Source: SOIL31 sp964636815 (GTDB taxonomy: Bacteria; Babelota; Babeliae; Babelales; Vermiphilaceae). From it: a stretch of DNA of 64,000 bases. The stretch spans positions 1 to 64,000 of the forward strand of contig CAZWTF010000002.1 of assembly GCA_964636815.1 (NCBI GenBank), written 5' to 3'. The notes below the pieces were generated by a model. That model was not told the DNA's origin and did not search any database. It worked only from the letters and a program-made list of their open reading frames with translations. Made by a program: the position numbers and the translations under genes. Shown here in pieces: positions 51,865-60,533 of this stretch; within the stretch, counting starts at the first letter, position 1, and every line of letters begins with the position of its first letter.

Positions 51865-52635
51865 ATGTATATAAATCAATATCTTCTTGAAATAGGCTGT
51901 ATCTTATTTGTGTATCTTTCAAGTATGGTGATTGCAGCTTGCTATAAAAAGGATACGAGTATTGCAAATTTTACCTGGGGCGGAGGCGTTCTCATTGTTA
52001 CGCTCTATACTTTTTTTCGTATGAGTAATTTTTTACTTCGACAAATCCTTACAACCACTATGATTTGCCTCTGGTCAATACGCCTTATAGCTTATGTTTA
52101 TAAACGTTATACTGGTAAAGATCCACGCTTTGTTGGCTGGAAATGGCAAGGATTTAAAGCTCTTATTATCAACAGCTTTTGGGTATTTGGTCAAATAATT
52201 ATGATCATCATCATGAGTAATCCTGTTGTAACTATTAATATGCACAATAATATGCCTCATATTATTTCACTTTTTGACATTGTAGGAATTGTTTTATGGA
52301 TACTCGGATACTGCTATGAGTCAATCAGTGATTATCAACTATCTCAATTCATGAAAAAGCCAAAAAATAAAGGTCATGTTATGCAATCTGGGCTTTGGCG
52401 CTATTCACGTCATCCCAATTATTTTGGAGAAAGTATCATGTGGTGGGGAATTTATTGCGTGTCATTATCAGTACCGTATGCATGGATGACAATTCTTGCA
52501 CCAGTTACGATAACATTGTTACTCGTTTACATAACCGGCATCCCTTTGCTTGAAAATGCAATGGCTAACAATGTTGAATATCAAGAATACAAAAAACACA
52601 CCAGCAAATTTATTCCTTGGTTTCCTAAAGAATGA
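51865..52635 (+). CDS. DUF1295 integral membrane protein (steroid-reductase/ICMT-like fold)
   Basis: 256 residues with about seven membrane helices. The diagnostic end is present: SGLWRYSRHPNYFGESIMWW, followed by IPLLENAMANN and EYQEYKKHTSKFIPWFP. DUF1295 proteins belong to the same fold as steroid 5-alpha-reductases and isoprenylcysteine methyltransferases; substrate unknown, probably a lipid. AAGGTGA lies about 5 bases before the ATG. Probably co-transcribed with the fucosyltransferase-like gene. Its 3' end overlaps the convergent ABC ATPase gene by 11 bp. Confidence 0.88.
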   Translation: MYINQYLLEIGCILFVYLSSMVIAACYKKDTSIANFTWGGGVLIVTLYTFFRMSNFLLRQILTTTMICLWSIRLIAYVYKRYTGKDPRFVGWKWQGFKALIINSFWVFGQIIMIIIMSNPVVTINMHNNMPHIISLFDIVGIVLWILGYCYESISDYQLSQFMKKPKNKGHVMQSGLWRYSRHPNYFGESIMWWGIYCVSLSVPYAWMTILAPVTITLLLVYITGIPLLENAMANNVEYQEYKKHTSKFIPWFPKE

Positions 52636-53308
52636 CTTTTTCAATGCTCCGTACATCATTAATATCTTGTTGGATTTCAAAATAGTATCCTGGTGCATAC
52701 GTTAGCATAAGTTCTTTATCATGAGATATAATAAGCACCGTAAGATCAAGGTCTTGTGCTAATTTTTGCAAACATTGCATGACCATATTTGCATTTCTTG
52801 GATCAAGCGCGGCTGTTGGCTCATCAAGCAATAGCAACTTTGTTGGTTTTTGTGATGCTATGACAATTGCCAAAATCTGCTTTTGCCCACCTGAAAGCTG
52901 ATCAACCGTTTTATCGCAATCGATGTTAAATTCCTGCAAAAACCCCATATTGGTTGATTCGGGTAATGCGCTTAATCCTGGATATCGCGATAATTTGGCA
53001 CATTGCAAGTTCTGTGCAACAGAAAATTGACATGCTAACATTTCATTAACATCTTGCACAACTATAGTAATATACTCACTTTTCATCTCTTGGCCATCAA
53101 TGGTAAAGTTACCCGTTAATCGAGTATTTTGCGGAATATTTTTTTGCAAAATATTAAAAAAAGTTGATTTACCTGAACCATTTTGGCCACGTAAAAAATT
53201 AAGCTTACCTGGCAAACATTGCAATGAAACATTTTTAAAAAACGGTTTGTCTGCAGAAAAAGCAAAATCCATCTGTTGAATATGCAAACCTTGTGTTGGT
53301 ACTGACAT
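52625..53308 (-). CDS. ABC importer ATP-binding protein (TrpZ-like)
   Basis: 227 residues. Walker A LRGQNGSGKSTFFNIL, Q-loop in ITIVVQDVNEM, signature QLSGGQKQILAIVIAS, Walker B LLLLDEPTAALDP and the switch His in VLIISHDKEL are all intact. It powers the permease encoded directly upstream (2 bp gap). With the PF04392-type binding protein this makes an importer of the TrpXYZ class, which in streptococci carries tryptophan; the substrate here is not known. Confidence 0.92.
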   Translation of the reverse strand: MSVPTQGLHIQQMDFAFSADKPFFKNVSLQCLPGKLNFLRGQNGSGKSTFFNILQKNIPQNTRLTGNFTIDGQEMKSEYITIVVQDVNEMLACQFSVAQNLQCAKLSRYPGLSALPESTNMGFLQEFNIDCDKTVDQLSGGQKQILAIVIASQKPTKLLLLDEPTAALDPRNANMVMQCLQKLAQDLDLTVLIISHDKELMLTYAPGYYFEIQQDINDVRSIEKVIL

Positions 53309-53310
53309 AG

Positions 53311-54198
53311 CTATACTCCTAAATGATCAATATGTTGTTTGGTTTTTTTGCGATACGTCAGTACTAAAATACACAATGTTACCAATGCTTGTACGGTGGT
53401 AAAATATTTAAGATTAAAACCAATTTTCAGTAGTAACTGCTGCAACACAAAATACGCTAAGCAACCTATCAAAGGCATTGTTATTGTAATTGGCTTTAAT
53501 GATCGCACAATCACTTTACCCAAAATTAATGCAGTGATACATAAAAGCGCTTTACCAAAACCCATCGTAATATCAGCAAAACCATTTGATTGTGCAAACA
53601 GATAACCACTTAAACCTGCGAGCGCATTACTCAACACAACACCAACAATAAACACATACGGAACAGAAACACCGTGATGTCTCAAAAAATGTGGGTTATT
53701 ACCATATAATGCAAAAGCATATCCAAGCTGTTTTTTAAACAAAAACGAAAGACATGCAACAACAATACAAACTAACACAATAAGCGTCACCATCTCTGGA
53801 TGACGCTCTATTCCTGCACTAATCAAAGGGTTTTCATACGCACTTAAAGATATGTAACTACCTGCTATCAATTGGTTAATACCATAAAAAATACCGAACG
53901 TAATAATACAAGAAAGTAAATGTGGCATACCTGCATACTGTGTCAGCGTGCTTGAGGTAACCCCAACTAATGCACCACCACATAAACTTGCAATAATCAC
54001 AATCGGCAATTGAATATGCATTGGTAATGTGTTTGTTAATGTAATACATTGTGCGCCAACAATCGCTCCAGAAACATACGCACTTTCGATACTTAAATCA
54101 GGTAGTTTCATTAAAGAAATAGTAATATATGCCCCTAAAAGTAACGGGACATGTATCAAACATTGTTCTATGACAATCAATAAAATATCTATACTCAT
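53311..54198 (-). CDS. ABC importer permease (TrpY-like)
   Basis: 295 residues with about nine membrane helices of the branched-chain/sugar permease type. The N-terminal GAYITISLMKLPDLSIESAY matches the start of TrpY-type permeases (G-YI-FR-L--PDL-V-GS). GGALVGVTSSTLTQYAGMPH and VVLSNALAGLSGYLFAQSNG are further conserved loops. The start overlaps the stop of the binding-protein gene by four bases, so translation is coupled. Confidence 0.88.
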   Translation of the reverse strand: MSIDILLIVIEQCLIHVPLLLGAYITISLMKLPDLSIESAYVSGAIVGAQCITLTNTLPMHIQLPIVIIASLCGGALVGVTSSTLTQYAGMPHLLSCIITFGIFYGINQLIAGSYISLSAYENPLISAGIERHPEMVTLIVLVCIVVACLSFLFKKQLGYAFALYGNNPHFLRHHGVSVPYVFIVGVVLSNALAGLSGYLFAQSNGFADITMGFGKALLCITALILGKVIVRSLKPITITMPLIGCLAYFVLQQLLLKIGFNLKYFTTVQALVTLCILVLTYRKKTKQHIDHLGV

Positions 54199-55199
54199 AC
54201 CAGCATAACTCCTGCTTTTTGTAACTGAGCTTGTTTTTCTTTACTCAAATGTAGTCCTTGTTGCTCCATAGTTTTTGTATTGATCTTCAAATGTACTTGA
54301 TCTAATGAAAGTACAGCAAGAGAAGCTGGGGGTTGTTTATTTTCAAGAATAGAATGTCCTAACTGAGCACCCAAAACACCATAATCTTTTTGTAACACTC
54401 CAAATGCTAATGCTGCACCTTTGTCGCCTGAATTAAGATCAGAAGCAAACAATGTTATATGATAACGACCACATAACGTGATTAAACTATCAATGCCCGC
54501 AACTGTTGTATGATCAGTTAGAATCATTAAAACATCAATACCATCTAAAAAGCTTGCAACTTTCTGCGTTATTTCATTTTGGTGTGAAACTGCAACAGTA
54601 CGTAATATTATATGTTTTGCCCCCAATACTTTTTCAAGTTGTTCACGATGTTGTTCTAATCCTCTATTTTGTGCAGGATTATATACAAGCAATACTGTTT
54701 TTACATCAGGTTTTACATACAATAAAGCATCTACTTGCTGTTTGTATACTATAGAATCTATTACGCCAGTTACTTTACCTCCAGGATGAGTAAGCGATTG
54801 CACCATCCCCATTTCTATTGGATCATCAATAGCTGTAAAGACCTGTGGCATCATAGATTTTCTTTTTTTAGATATCTCAAAAATGGATTGCGAACATTGG
54901 GTCCCAACCGTAAACACTAAATCATATGCACCCTGCACAATTTCATCCGCTTGCACTCGCAGCAATGTTGCATTACCATTGGCATTATACTCATCAAATA
55001 CATAGCGCTTATCGCTTAATGTATTAATCTCATCTTTAAATCCATTCACAATTTCTGTCATAGCTGGATGTACTGCTGGAACAAATAAAGCAATACGATA
55101 ATCTGCAGCTGAATAATTTTGTTTAAATAATAAACGCTCAACACCACACAACAATAATAAACACGCAACAATAACAATACATAACTGTTTTTTATTCAT
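54195..55199 (-). CDS. ABC importer substrate-binding protein (TrpX-like, PF04392)
   Basis: 334 residues. An N-terminal hydrophobic segment (MNKKQLCIVIVACLLLLCGV) acts as signal or anchor; LLLCG may be a lipobox (Cys 18). The domain has the ABC_sub_bind pattern: YRIALFVPAVHPAMTEIVNG, DLVFTVGTQCSQS, PQVFTAIDDPIEMGMVQSL, TGVIDSIVYKQQVDAL and ALAFGVLQKDYGVLGAQLG. AAGGA lies 6 bases before the ATG. First gene of the three-gene importer operon. Confidence 0.9.
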   Translation of the reverse strand: MNKKQLCIVIVACLLLLCGVERLLFKQNYSAADYRIALFVPAVHPAMTEIVNGFKDEINTLSDKRYVFDEYNANGNATLLRVQADEIVQGAYDLVFTVGTQCSQSIFEISKKRKSMMPQVFTAIDDPIEMGMVQSLTHPGGKVTGVIDSIVYKQQVDALLYVKPDVKTVLLVYNPAQNRGLEQHREQLEKVLGAKHIILRTVAVSHQNEITQKVASFLDGIDVLMILTDHTTVAGIDSLITLCGRYHITLFASDLNSGDKGAALAFGVLQKDYGVLGAQLGHSILENKQPPASLAVLSLDQVHLKINTKTMEQQGLHLSKEKQAQLQKAGVMLV

Positions 55200-55220
55200 G
55201 ATATTTCCTTAACTAAATGG

Positions 55221-55484
55221 TTATATAAAACATCCAGACAACTTAATAATAGGTATTTTTGGATCTATTTTATCAGAAGATTTGCCTTCCTTACTTCCAT
55301 CATTTTCTCTCACCATATTCATGCGAGTGATGTGGTCATGAATTATTAGTTTATTAATTGATTTCAGTGAAGACTTAACATCAGTCTGAATAGCTTTCTC
55401 ACAAATCAAAGATTGCTCCATAGCGGCAGCATGAATACATAGCAATAAAAAAAGAGAATTGATTACATACGTAATTAATTTCAT
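55221..55484 (-). CDS. Small exported protein of unknown function
   Basis: 87 residues; AAGGG lies about 7 bases before the ATG. The signal peptide (MKLITYVINSLFLLLCIHAA, A) is followed by MEQSLICEK. The mature chain is about 66 residues, charged, ending KLSGCFI. No domain recognised. It lies 21 bp upstream of the importer operon on the same strand and may belong to it. Confidence 0.62.
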   Translation of the reverse strand: MKLITYVINSLFLLLCIHAAAMEQSLICEKAIQTDVKSSLKSINKLIIHDHITRMNMVRENDGSKEGKSSDKIDPKIPIIKLSGCFI

Positions 55485-55589
55485 ATAAAACCCTTATGAA
55501 AAACGTGAAATAGACAAAAAGATATTACCGACAGCAAAAAACTATCCGTATATTTTGAGATTATTAAATATAAATAGAGAAAATATGAT

Positions 55590-55747
55590 TAAAGAAAAAA
55601 GATTAGCGCTGCCAGCGCCAAGAAAGAGAAATGATTTGAGCGTAAGACTTTGTTTGGATCGTACTGTTCAATGACATGCTTTGTCCAGTAGCCACAGAAA
55701 AAGAAATCATATGAAATCCCATAACTAAAGGGGTGAAACAAAATACC
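55590..55747 (-). pseudogene. Possible remnant of a decayed gene with a frameshift
   Basis: Within the 319-bp gap 55485-55803 the minus strand reads GILFHPFSYGISYDFFFCGY from 55747, then needs one frame change near 55680 to continue as KHVIEQYDPNKVLRSNHFSF and a hydrophobic end at a stop at 55590. The composition (Trp, Tyr, Phe, Cys-rich, and locally GC-richer at 55606-55620) is protein-like rather than random AT-rich spacer. No start codon or ribosome site is convincing and stops precede it. The rest of the gap, 55485-55589, shows nothing. Confidence 0.3.
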
Positions 55748-55803
55748 TTACTATAATCAACAATACTTTAGACTATTCACCTTGTCAATCACAACCATTT
55801 TTT

Positions 55804-56463
55804 TCATCTTTTCATAAATAACGCATTGCCAAAAAAGGATTGTTTTGTGTCAGAAAAGTCACATCCAATCTGCTCAAAACCATGATTAAACATCCATGCC
55901 ACCACATCTTCATACAACGGCTGGCCTTCATAACTTTCTATAAAAGAAACTTCCGCCAAGACTAGCTTAATATTATGGATCATTTTGGGGGCTGCTTGCA
56001 AAATAGCAAGTTCATGACCTTGTGTGTCTAACCAAAGCAAATCAATCGCGCTGACCCCATTTTCATCCGCCCATTGATCAAGTGTGATGGTCTGCACCGT
56101 TGTCATTCGAGGAAATATTATTGGAGAATGAGATAACCGTTCTTTTGGCTTATGAATCGATCCTGCCTGTGAAGCAATTCCTGGCTTTGTTGGCTTTTCT
56201 GAAATATAAAATTCAACAGTTCCGGCATGATCACTCAAAGCGAATGGGTAGCGATAAACGTTAGGCAACATCTCTGTGTTTTGGATTAATCGCTCATAGA
56301 TTTCTGGCACCGGTTCAAATGCGTGAACAGTACCTTGTGGCCATTGCAAAGCCATTTTTTTTGTATCATGACCATTAAAAGCCCCTGCTTCTACGATAAC
56401 AGGATTATCAGATAAAAATTGCTTTATAATTTCTATAGTTTTATGGGAATTAAATATAATCAT
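55804..56463 (-). CDS. FkbM-family methyltransferase
   Basis: 219 residues, no signal peptide. The SAM site is VIVEAGAFNGHDTKKMALQW, then VHAFEPVPEIYERL; the later blocks VQTITLDQWADENG and DLLWLDTQGHELAIL are typical of FkbM. Such enzymes O-methylate sugars in glycans and antibiotics, so this one may modify products of the nearby glycosyltransferases, though it is cytoplasmic. Ribosome site is weak. A possible gene remnant lies just downstream. Confidence 0.9.
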   Translation of the reverse strand: MIIFNSHKTIEIIKQFLSDNPVIVEAGAFNGHDTKKMALQWPQGTVHAFEPVPEIYERLIQNTEMLPNVYRYPFALSDHAGTVEFYISEKPTKPGIASQAGSIHKPKERLSHSPIIFPRMTTVQTITLDQWADENGVSAIDLLWLDTQGHELAILQAAPKMIHNIKLVLAEVSFIESYEGQPLYEDVVAWMFNHGFEQIGCDFSDTKQSFFGNALFMKR

Positions 56464-56548
56464 TATTTTTAGAGCTTTATTAAAATATATTTATGAATTA
56501 TAGTAACCCTGTTCATTAAGAATTTATACAAAAAAAGAAAGGGTAACT

Positions 56549-57067
56549 ATGTTCATTGTATCCAAAAAATCACTTTTATTGCCACTTATTTTTTTTACCG
56601 TTCTCAACATTCAAGCCTCTGAGCGTGGAAAAATCACAATAACAGGTGGCACTATAAATTTTGACACCGATAATACCGAACACAACAAATCACCTTTATG
56701 GGAACTTGGTAAAATTTTCCTGCCCGTTGCCGGGGGAGCTCTTATCAATTATGCAATCCAAAAATATAACGAAGATCCTGAAATAGCAGCCATCAATAAA
56801 GATCTTAAAAAAATTGAGCTGCAAACTCACAGTCATCCAGACTATCCAGCAATTGTAGTACTCAATAAAAAAAATAAAGCTAAAGAAAAAGAGATAGAAA
56901 TCAGTATAACAACAGCGAATGTTATCAAACATCATCAAGATGAATGGGCAAAATTTAAAAAATGTGATAGCCCTTTTACACGAGATTTTTGCGATCATAT
57001 GATCAAACTACACGAGAAAAAACTTGATGAATTTATCAACAATACGCAAAATAATACTCAATCATAA
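56549..57067 (+). CDS. Exported protein of unknown function
   Basis: 172 residues; AAAGGG lies 6 bases before the ATG. The signal peptide (MFIVSKKSLLLPLIFFTVLN, IQA) is followed by a beta-like stretch (KITITGGTINFDTDN), a Gly-rich hydrophobic segment (IFLPVAGGALINYAIQKY) that may be a membrane helix, and a charged helical C-terminus. No known domain. Followed after 38 bp by another small exported gene with a similar Gly-rich membrane segment. Confidence 0.65.
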   Translation: MFIVSKKSLLLPLIFFTVLNIQASERGKITITGGTINFDTDNTEHNKSPLWELGKIFLPVAGGALINYAIQKYNEDPEIAAINKDLKKIELQTHSHPDYPAIVVLNKKNKAKEKEIEISITTANVIKHHQDEWAKFKKCDSPFTRDFCDHMIKLHEKKLDEFINNTQNNTQS

Positions 57068-57105
57068 AAATAGATAGTATTTATTAATAAAAAAAAGGAT
57101 CGCAA

Positions 57106-57510
57106 ATGAATATAAAAAATACCATTTTTCTTACAGCCATAATCTCTTGTAATATGCCACACGTACTTCAAGCACATGAAGATATTTTAAAACAAACACC
57201 TGAATCTCAAAAAGTAACAATTGATACCTGTCAAAATAGGCTCGAAGCTTTAGCAGAAGAAGAAAAATATCAATATTTTCACACCAATATATGTTGGGCT
57301 GCTGCTGCAGGAGGTATCGCATTAATCCTCGGGGGATGCTTATCTGAAAATCAGAACCAAAGCTCTAAAGCAACAAACGGGGGAATTGCCGTACTTATAT
57401 CATCTGTTCTGGTGGGTGCCGGATCGGTAGTTAATGAAAACCATAAAGCTCATTATCGCCGCACAGAAAGAACTTCTCTTCTTGAACAACTCAGCAAAGT
57501 AAAAAAATAA
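57106..57510 (+). CDS. Exported/membrane protein of unknown function
   Basis: 134 residues; AAGGA lies 7 bases before the ATG. The signal peptide (MNIKNTIFLTAIISCNMPHV) is followed by a short helical part and then two Gly/Ala-rich hydrophobic segments (WAAAAGGIALILGGCL and GGIAVLISSVLVGAGSVV) forming a probable helical hairpin in a membrane. No known domain. Hairpins of this glycine-rich kind also occur in inclusion-membrane proteins of intracellular bacteria, which is only an analogy. Confidence 0.65.
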   Translation: MNIKNTIFLTAIISCNMPHVLQAHEDILKQTPESQKVTIDTCQNRLEALAEEEKYQYFHTNICWAAAAGGIALILGGCLSENQNQSSKATNGGIAVLISSVLVGAGSVVNENHKAHYRRTERTSLLEQLSKVKK

Positions 57511-57534
57511 TAGTAAAGACAATATAATCCATAA

Positions 57535-57563
57535 AAAGCTTCCAATCTCTGGAAGCTTTCTTT
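57535..57563 (+). terminator. Terminator after the 57106 gene
   Basis: AAAGCTTCCA (57535-57544) pairs with TGGAAGCTTT (57550-57559), loop ATCTC, then a short T run. Confidence 0.75.
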
Positions 57564-57659
57564 AATTCTCCCCCTTTTTCTCACTTTTCTGGTAAACTAT
57601 ACATATACTTGACAAAGAAAAATGAAAAAAATTAGATTAAACCAAAGAAAAGGAATGCT

Positions 57660-58526
57660 ATGAAACATCCTTTATCAACTATCGTTCTGGTACTACTTTC
57701 ACTATTTATCGCTTTATTCGGTTTTAGATCTGTACAAGAGCGATTTTCTAGAAAAAAAGAGAGTAAATCTATAAATAAAGATGTGAACAATATGAAACTC
57801 AGTATTGTTATCCCTGCGTATAATGAAGAAAATCGTATAGAAAGAACCCTACGAACCTATCATCAATTCTTTTCTGCTAAACATATGCCATTCGAACTTC
57901 TTGTGGTACTCAATGGATGTAAAGATAACACTATTGGCGTTGTTGAGCGCGTACGCAAAGAGTTAGCAACAAACATTCTTGTTATTAATCTACCACAAGC
58001 AGGAAAAGGTCTTGCTATTAAAGCTGGTTTTACTGATGCATTAACGCGTGATAATGATTTAATTGGGTTTGTTGACGCTGATATGGCAACAAGACCTGAA
58101 GCTTATTATGATCTTATCACTCATATTGATGGTAATGATGGGATTATTGCAAGTCGTTACATGCCAGGGGCACAAATTTCTCCACCACGTCCTGCATATA
58201 AACGTTATGGCAGCAAGTTAGTATATGAACCATTACTATGGCTACTCTTTGGTTTATCATATTACGACTTCCAATGTGGTGCAAAACTATTTACACGAGA
58301 AACTTTAGAAACAGTTACACCACAACTCACCGTAACGCAATGGGCTTTTGACGCTGAATTACTTTATTTATGCAAAAAAGCTGGTTACACCGTCATAGAA
58401 ATACCAACAGTTTGGGAAGATCAAGCTGAAAGTAAACTAACTCTTAAAGGCGGTATACGTATGCTTGGTTCTTTATTCAAAGTGCGGTGGCAACATTTCT
58501 GGTCGAAAAAAGAAAAACTAGCTTAA
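57660..58526 (+). CDS. Membrane-anchored GT2 glycosyltransferase (dolichyl-phosphate glucosyltransferase-like)
   Basis: 288 residues; AAAGGA lies 6 bases before the ATG. An N-terminal membrane helix (STIVLVLLSLFIALFGFRSV) is followed by a GT-A domain: LSIVIPAYNEENRIERTL, VVLNGCKDNT, GKGLAIKAGF, the metal site FVDADMATRP, and the YYDFQCGAKLFTRE block typical of the Alg5/DPG-synthase branch. Such enzymes move a sugar from a nucleotide to a polyprenyl phosphate. Helix topology (positive end KHP, then RSVQERFSRKK) leaves open which side the domain faces. Related by theme to the 45-52 kb island. Confidence 0.88.
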   Translation: MKHPLSTIVLVLLSLFIALFGFRSVQERFSRKKESKSINKDVNNMKLSIVIPAYNEENRIERTLRTYHQFFSAKHMPFELLVVLNGCKDNTIGVVERVRKELATNILVINLPQAGKGLAIKAGFTDALTRDNDLIGFVDADMATRPEAYYDLITHIDGNDGIIASRYMPGAQISPPRPAYKRYGSKLVYEPLLWLLFGLSYYDFQCGAKLFTRETLETVTPQLTVTQWAFDAELLYLCKKAGYTVIEIPTVWEDQAESKLTLKGGIRMLGSLFKVRWQHFWSKKEKLA

Positions 58527-58532
58527 AAAACA

Positions 58533-58562
58533 AAAACCCCGAATTAATTTCGGGGTTCTTTA
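58533..58562. terminator. Bidirectional terminator
   Basis: AACCCCGAA (58535-58543) pairs with TTCGGGGTT (58549-58557), shared by the convergent genes ending at 58526 and 58567. Confidence 0.85.
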
Positions 58563-58566
58563 CTGT

Positions 58567-59799
58567 TTAAACATTAATCGGATATTCTACGCAAATACCA
58601 CGCACTTTCGTTTTTATGGCATTCAATACCGTATCGTTATCATGATGACGAATTGCGTCATCCATTAAATGCACAATCTGTTTGGCTGCTGCAATCTTCA
58701 TACCACGCGTTGTAATTGCGGGTGAGCCAATACGAATACCACTCGTTATCCATGGCTTTTCTGGATCAAAAGGAATACAGCTACGCGTTACGGTGATTCC
58801 TGCTTTTTCAAGAGCTATCTCAGCTTTAAGCCCAGTAATATTTTTTGATCGCAAATCAACAATAAACAGATGATTATCCGTTCCACCAGAAACAATCCTA
58901 TATCCCAAGTCTATCAACTCATCAGCCATCGCTTTTGCATTGATAACAATCTGTTTTTGATATTCAACAAAGGATGGTTGCAACGCTTCATGAAATGCTA
59001 CCGCTTTTGCAGCAATTGTGTTCATTAATGGTCCACCTTGCATGCCTGGAATAATAGAGCGATCAATTTTTGGGGCATGTACAGCAGATGTCATGATAAG
59101 TCCTCCACGCGGACCACGCAATGTTTTATGCGTTGTACTAGTAGTAAAATCAGCATAATTAATAGGACTAGGATGCAAGCCTGCAGCAACTAACCCTGCA
59201 ATGTGCGCAATATCAGCAAGTAAGAGCGCATTCACACTCTGCGCAATTTTTGCTAATCGTTCAAAATCAATAGTTCGTGAATAAGCAGATGCACCGGAAA
59301 TGATTAGTTTTGGTTGGCACTCTTGTGCCATCTTTTCAATAACATTATAATCCAAAAGTTCTGTTTCTTGATCAACTGTGTACTGTACACTCTTAAACAA
59401 CATCCCAGAAAAATTAACGCCGTGACCATGAGTTAAATGACCACCAGAAGCCAAGCTCATACCCAAAATGGTATCGCCTGGCTGCAATAAAGAAAAATAT
59501 ACTGCCATATTTGCTTGTGAACCAGAATGTGGCTGCACATTGGCATGATCCGCATGAAACAACTGCTTACACCGATCAATAGCAAGCAACTCTGCCTCAT
59601 CAATCACTGCACACCCAGGATAATAACGTTTACCTGCGTATCCTTCGGCATATTTATTGGTTAACACTGATCCTGTTGCTTCCATCACTGCCGATGAAGC
59701 ATAATTTTCTGAAGCAATAAGGTTGATTGTATCTTCCTGACGCTGTTTTTCACGCTCAATAAGATCAGCTGTTTTTGAGTCTACTGTATATAAATTCAT
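58567..59799 (-). CDS. glyA: Serine hydroxymethyltransferase
   Basis: 410 residues, full length. It interconverts serine and glycine while loading tetrahydrofolate with a one-carbon unit; PLP enzyme. Visible: INLIASENYASSAVMEATGS, KRYYPGC, VQPHSGSQANMAVY, DIAHIAGLVAAGLHPSP and the PLP lysine in TTSTTHKTLRGPRGGLIM. The end HHDNDTVLNAIKTKVRGIC fits. TTAGG lies about 7 bases before the ATG. Divergent from efp. Confidence 0.97.
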   Translation of the reverse strand: MNLYTVDSKTADLIEREKQRQEDTINLIASENYASSAVMEATGSVLTNKYAEGYAGKRYYPGCAVIDEAELLAIDRCKQLFHADHANVQPHSGSQANMAVYFSLLQPGDTILGMSLASGGHLTHGHGVNFSGMLFKSVQYTVDQETELLDYNVIEKMAQECQPKLIISGASAYSRTIDFERLAKIAQSVNALLLADIAHIAGLVAAGLHPSPINYADFTTSTTHKTLRGPRGGLIMTSAVHAPKIDRSIIPGMQGGPLMNTIAAKAVAFHEALQPSFVEYQKQIVINAKAMADELIDLGYRIVSGGTDNHLFIVDLRSKNITGLKAEIALEKAGITVTRSCIPFDPEKPWITSGIRIGSPAITTRGMKIAAAKQIVHLMDDAIRHHDNDTVLNAIKTKVRGICVEYPINV

Positions 59800-59940
59800 A
59801 AAAATACCTAAGTTAAATTTTTTACGTTGTACTTAAAGTACCATGGGTTAACCTTTTTGCAACCCACCTCATTTGCCTTTTTTTAAGGCTTTTTTTATAC
59901 TGGTAAATAGGACTAATCGCGTCAAATCTAAAGGATTATC

Positions 59941-60507
59941 ATGATAGCTACGAATGATTTTAAAAAAGGCACAAAAATACTCTATAACAACGCCCCATAC
60001 ATCATTCTTGATTACCATAGTGTAAAACCAGGAAAAGGTGGTGCTTTCGTTAAAACCAAAATGAGAAATATGATCACTGGACTTATCTGGGAAGACACAT
60101 TCCGTTCTGGTGAAAAATTTGAACAGCCTGATCTTGAATATCATGAAATGCAATACCTTTACGCTGACGGCGAATTATACAACTTCATGGACCAAGAAAA
60201 CTTTGACCAAGTTGCATTCAATAAAGAACAAATCGAAGAAGTATTAGATTTTTTAAAAGAACAAGAAATATACAATGTTGTCTATTTTGAAGGCAAACCA
60301 ATAACTGTAACTCCTCCAATGTTTATGGAAATGACAGTTAAAGAAGCTATGCCAGGTGTTCGTGGAGATACAGCTCAAGGCGGCGCAACAAAGCCGGCAA
60401 CACTTGAATCAGGTCTTGTTATTCAAGTTCCTTTATTTGTTAATGAAGGTGACATGATAAAAATAGACACTCGTGACAAAACGTACATGGAACGTGTTAA
60501 AAAATAA
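59941..60507 (+). CDS. efp: Elongation factor P
   Basis: 188 residues, full length, three beta-barrel domains. It helps the ribosome make consecutive proline bonds, relevant to the Pro-rich exported proteins here. The tip loop is VKPGKGGAFVKTKMRN with Lys at residue 32, the position modified by EpmA or other enzymes in many bacteria; no modifying enzyme gene lies in the window. The C-terminal GDTAQGGATKPATLESG and IKIDTRDKTYMERV are standard. AAAGGA lies 6 bases before the ATG. nusB follows after 26 bp, as often seen in other bacteria. Confidence 0.96.
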   Translation: MIATNDFKKGTKILYNNAPYIILDYHSVKPGKGGAFVKTKMRNMITGLIWEDTFRSGEKFEQPDLEYHEMQYLYADGELYNFMDQENFDQVAFNKEQIEEVLDFLKEQEIYNVVYFEGKPITVTPPMFMEMTVKEAMPGVRGDTAQGGATKPATLESGLVIQVPLFVNEGDMIKIDTRDKTYMERVKK

Positions 60508-60533
60508 TCTTAATTTAATGGGGGAATTGAGTT

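Noticed and set aside
55224..55235. C-terminal GCFI of the small exported protein read as a CaaX box
   Set aside because: The Cys is the third residue from the end, not the fourth, so it does not fit.
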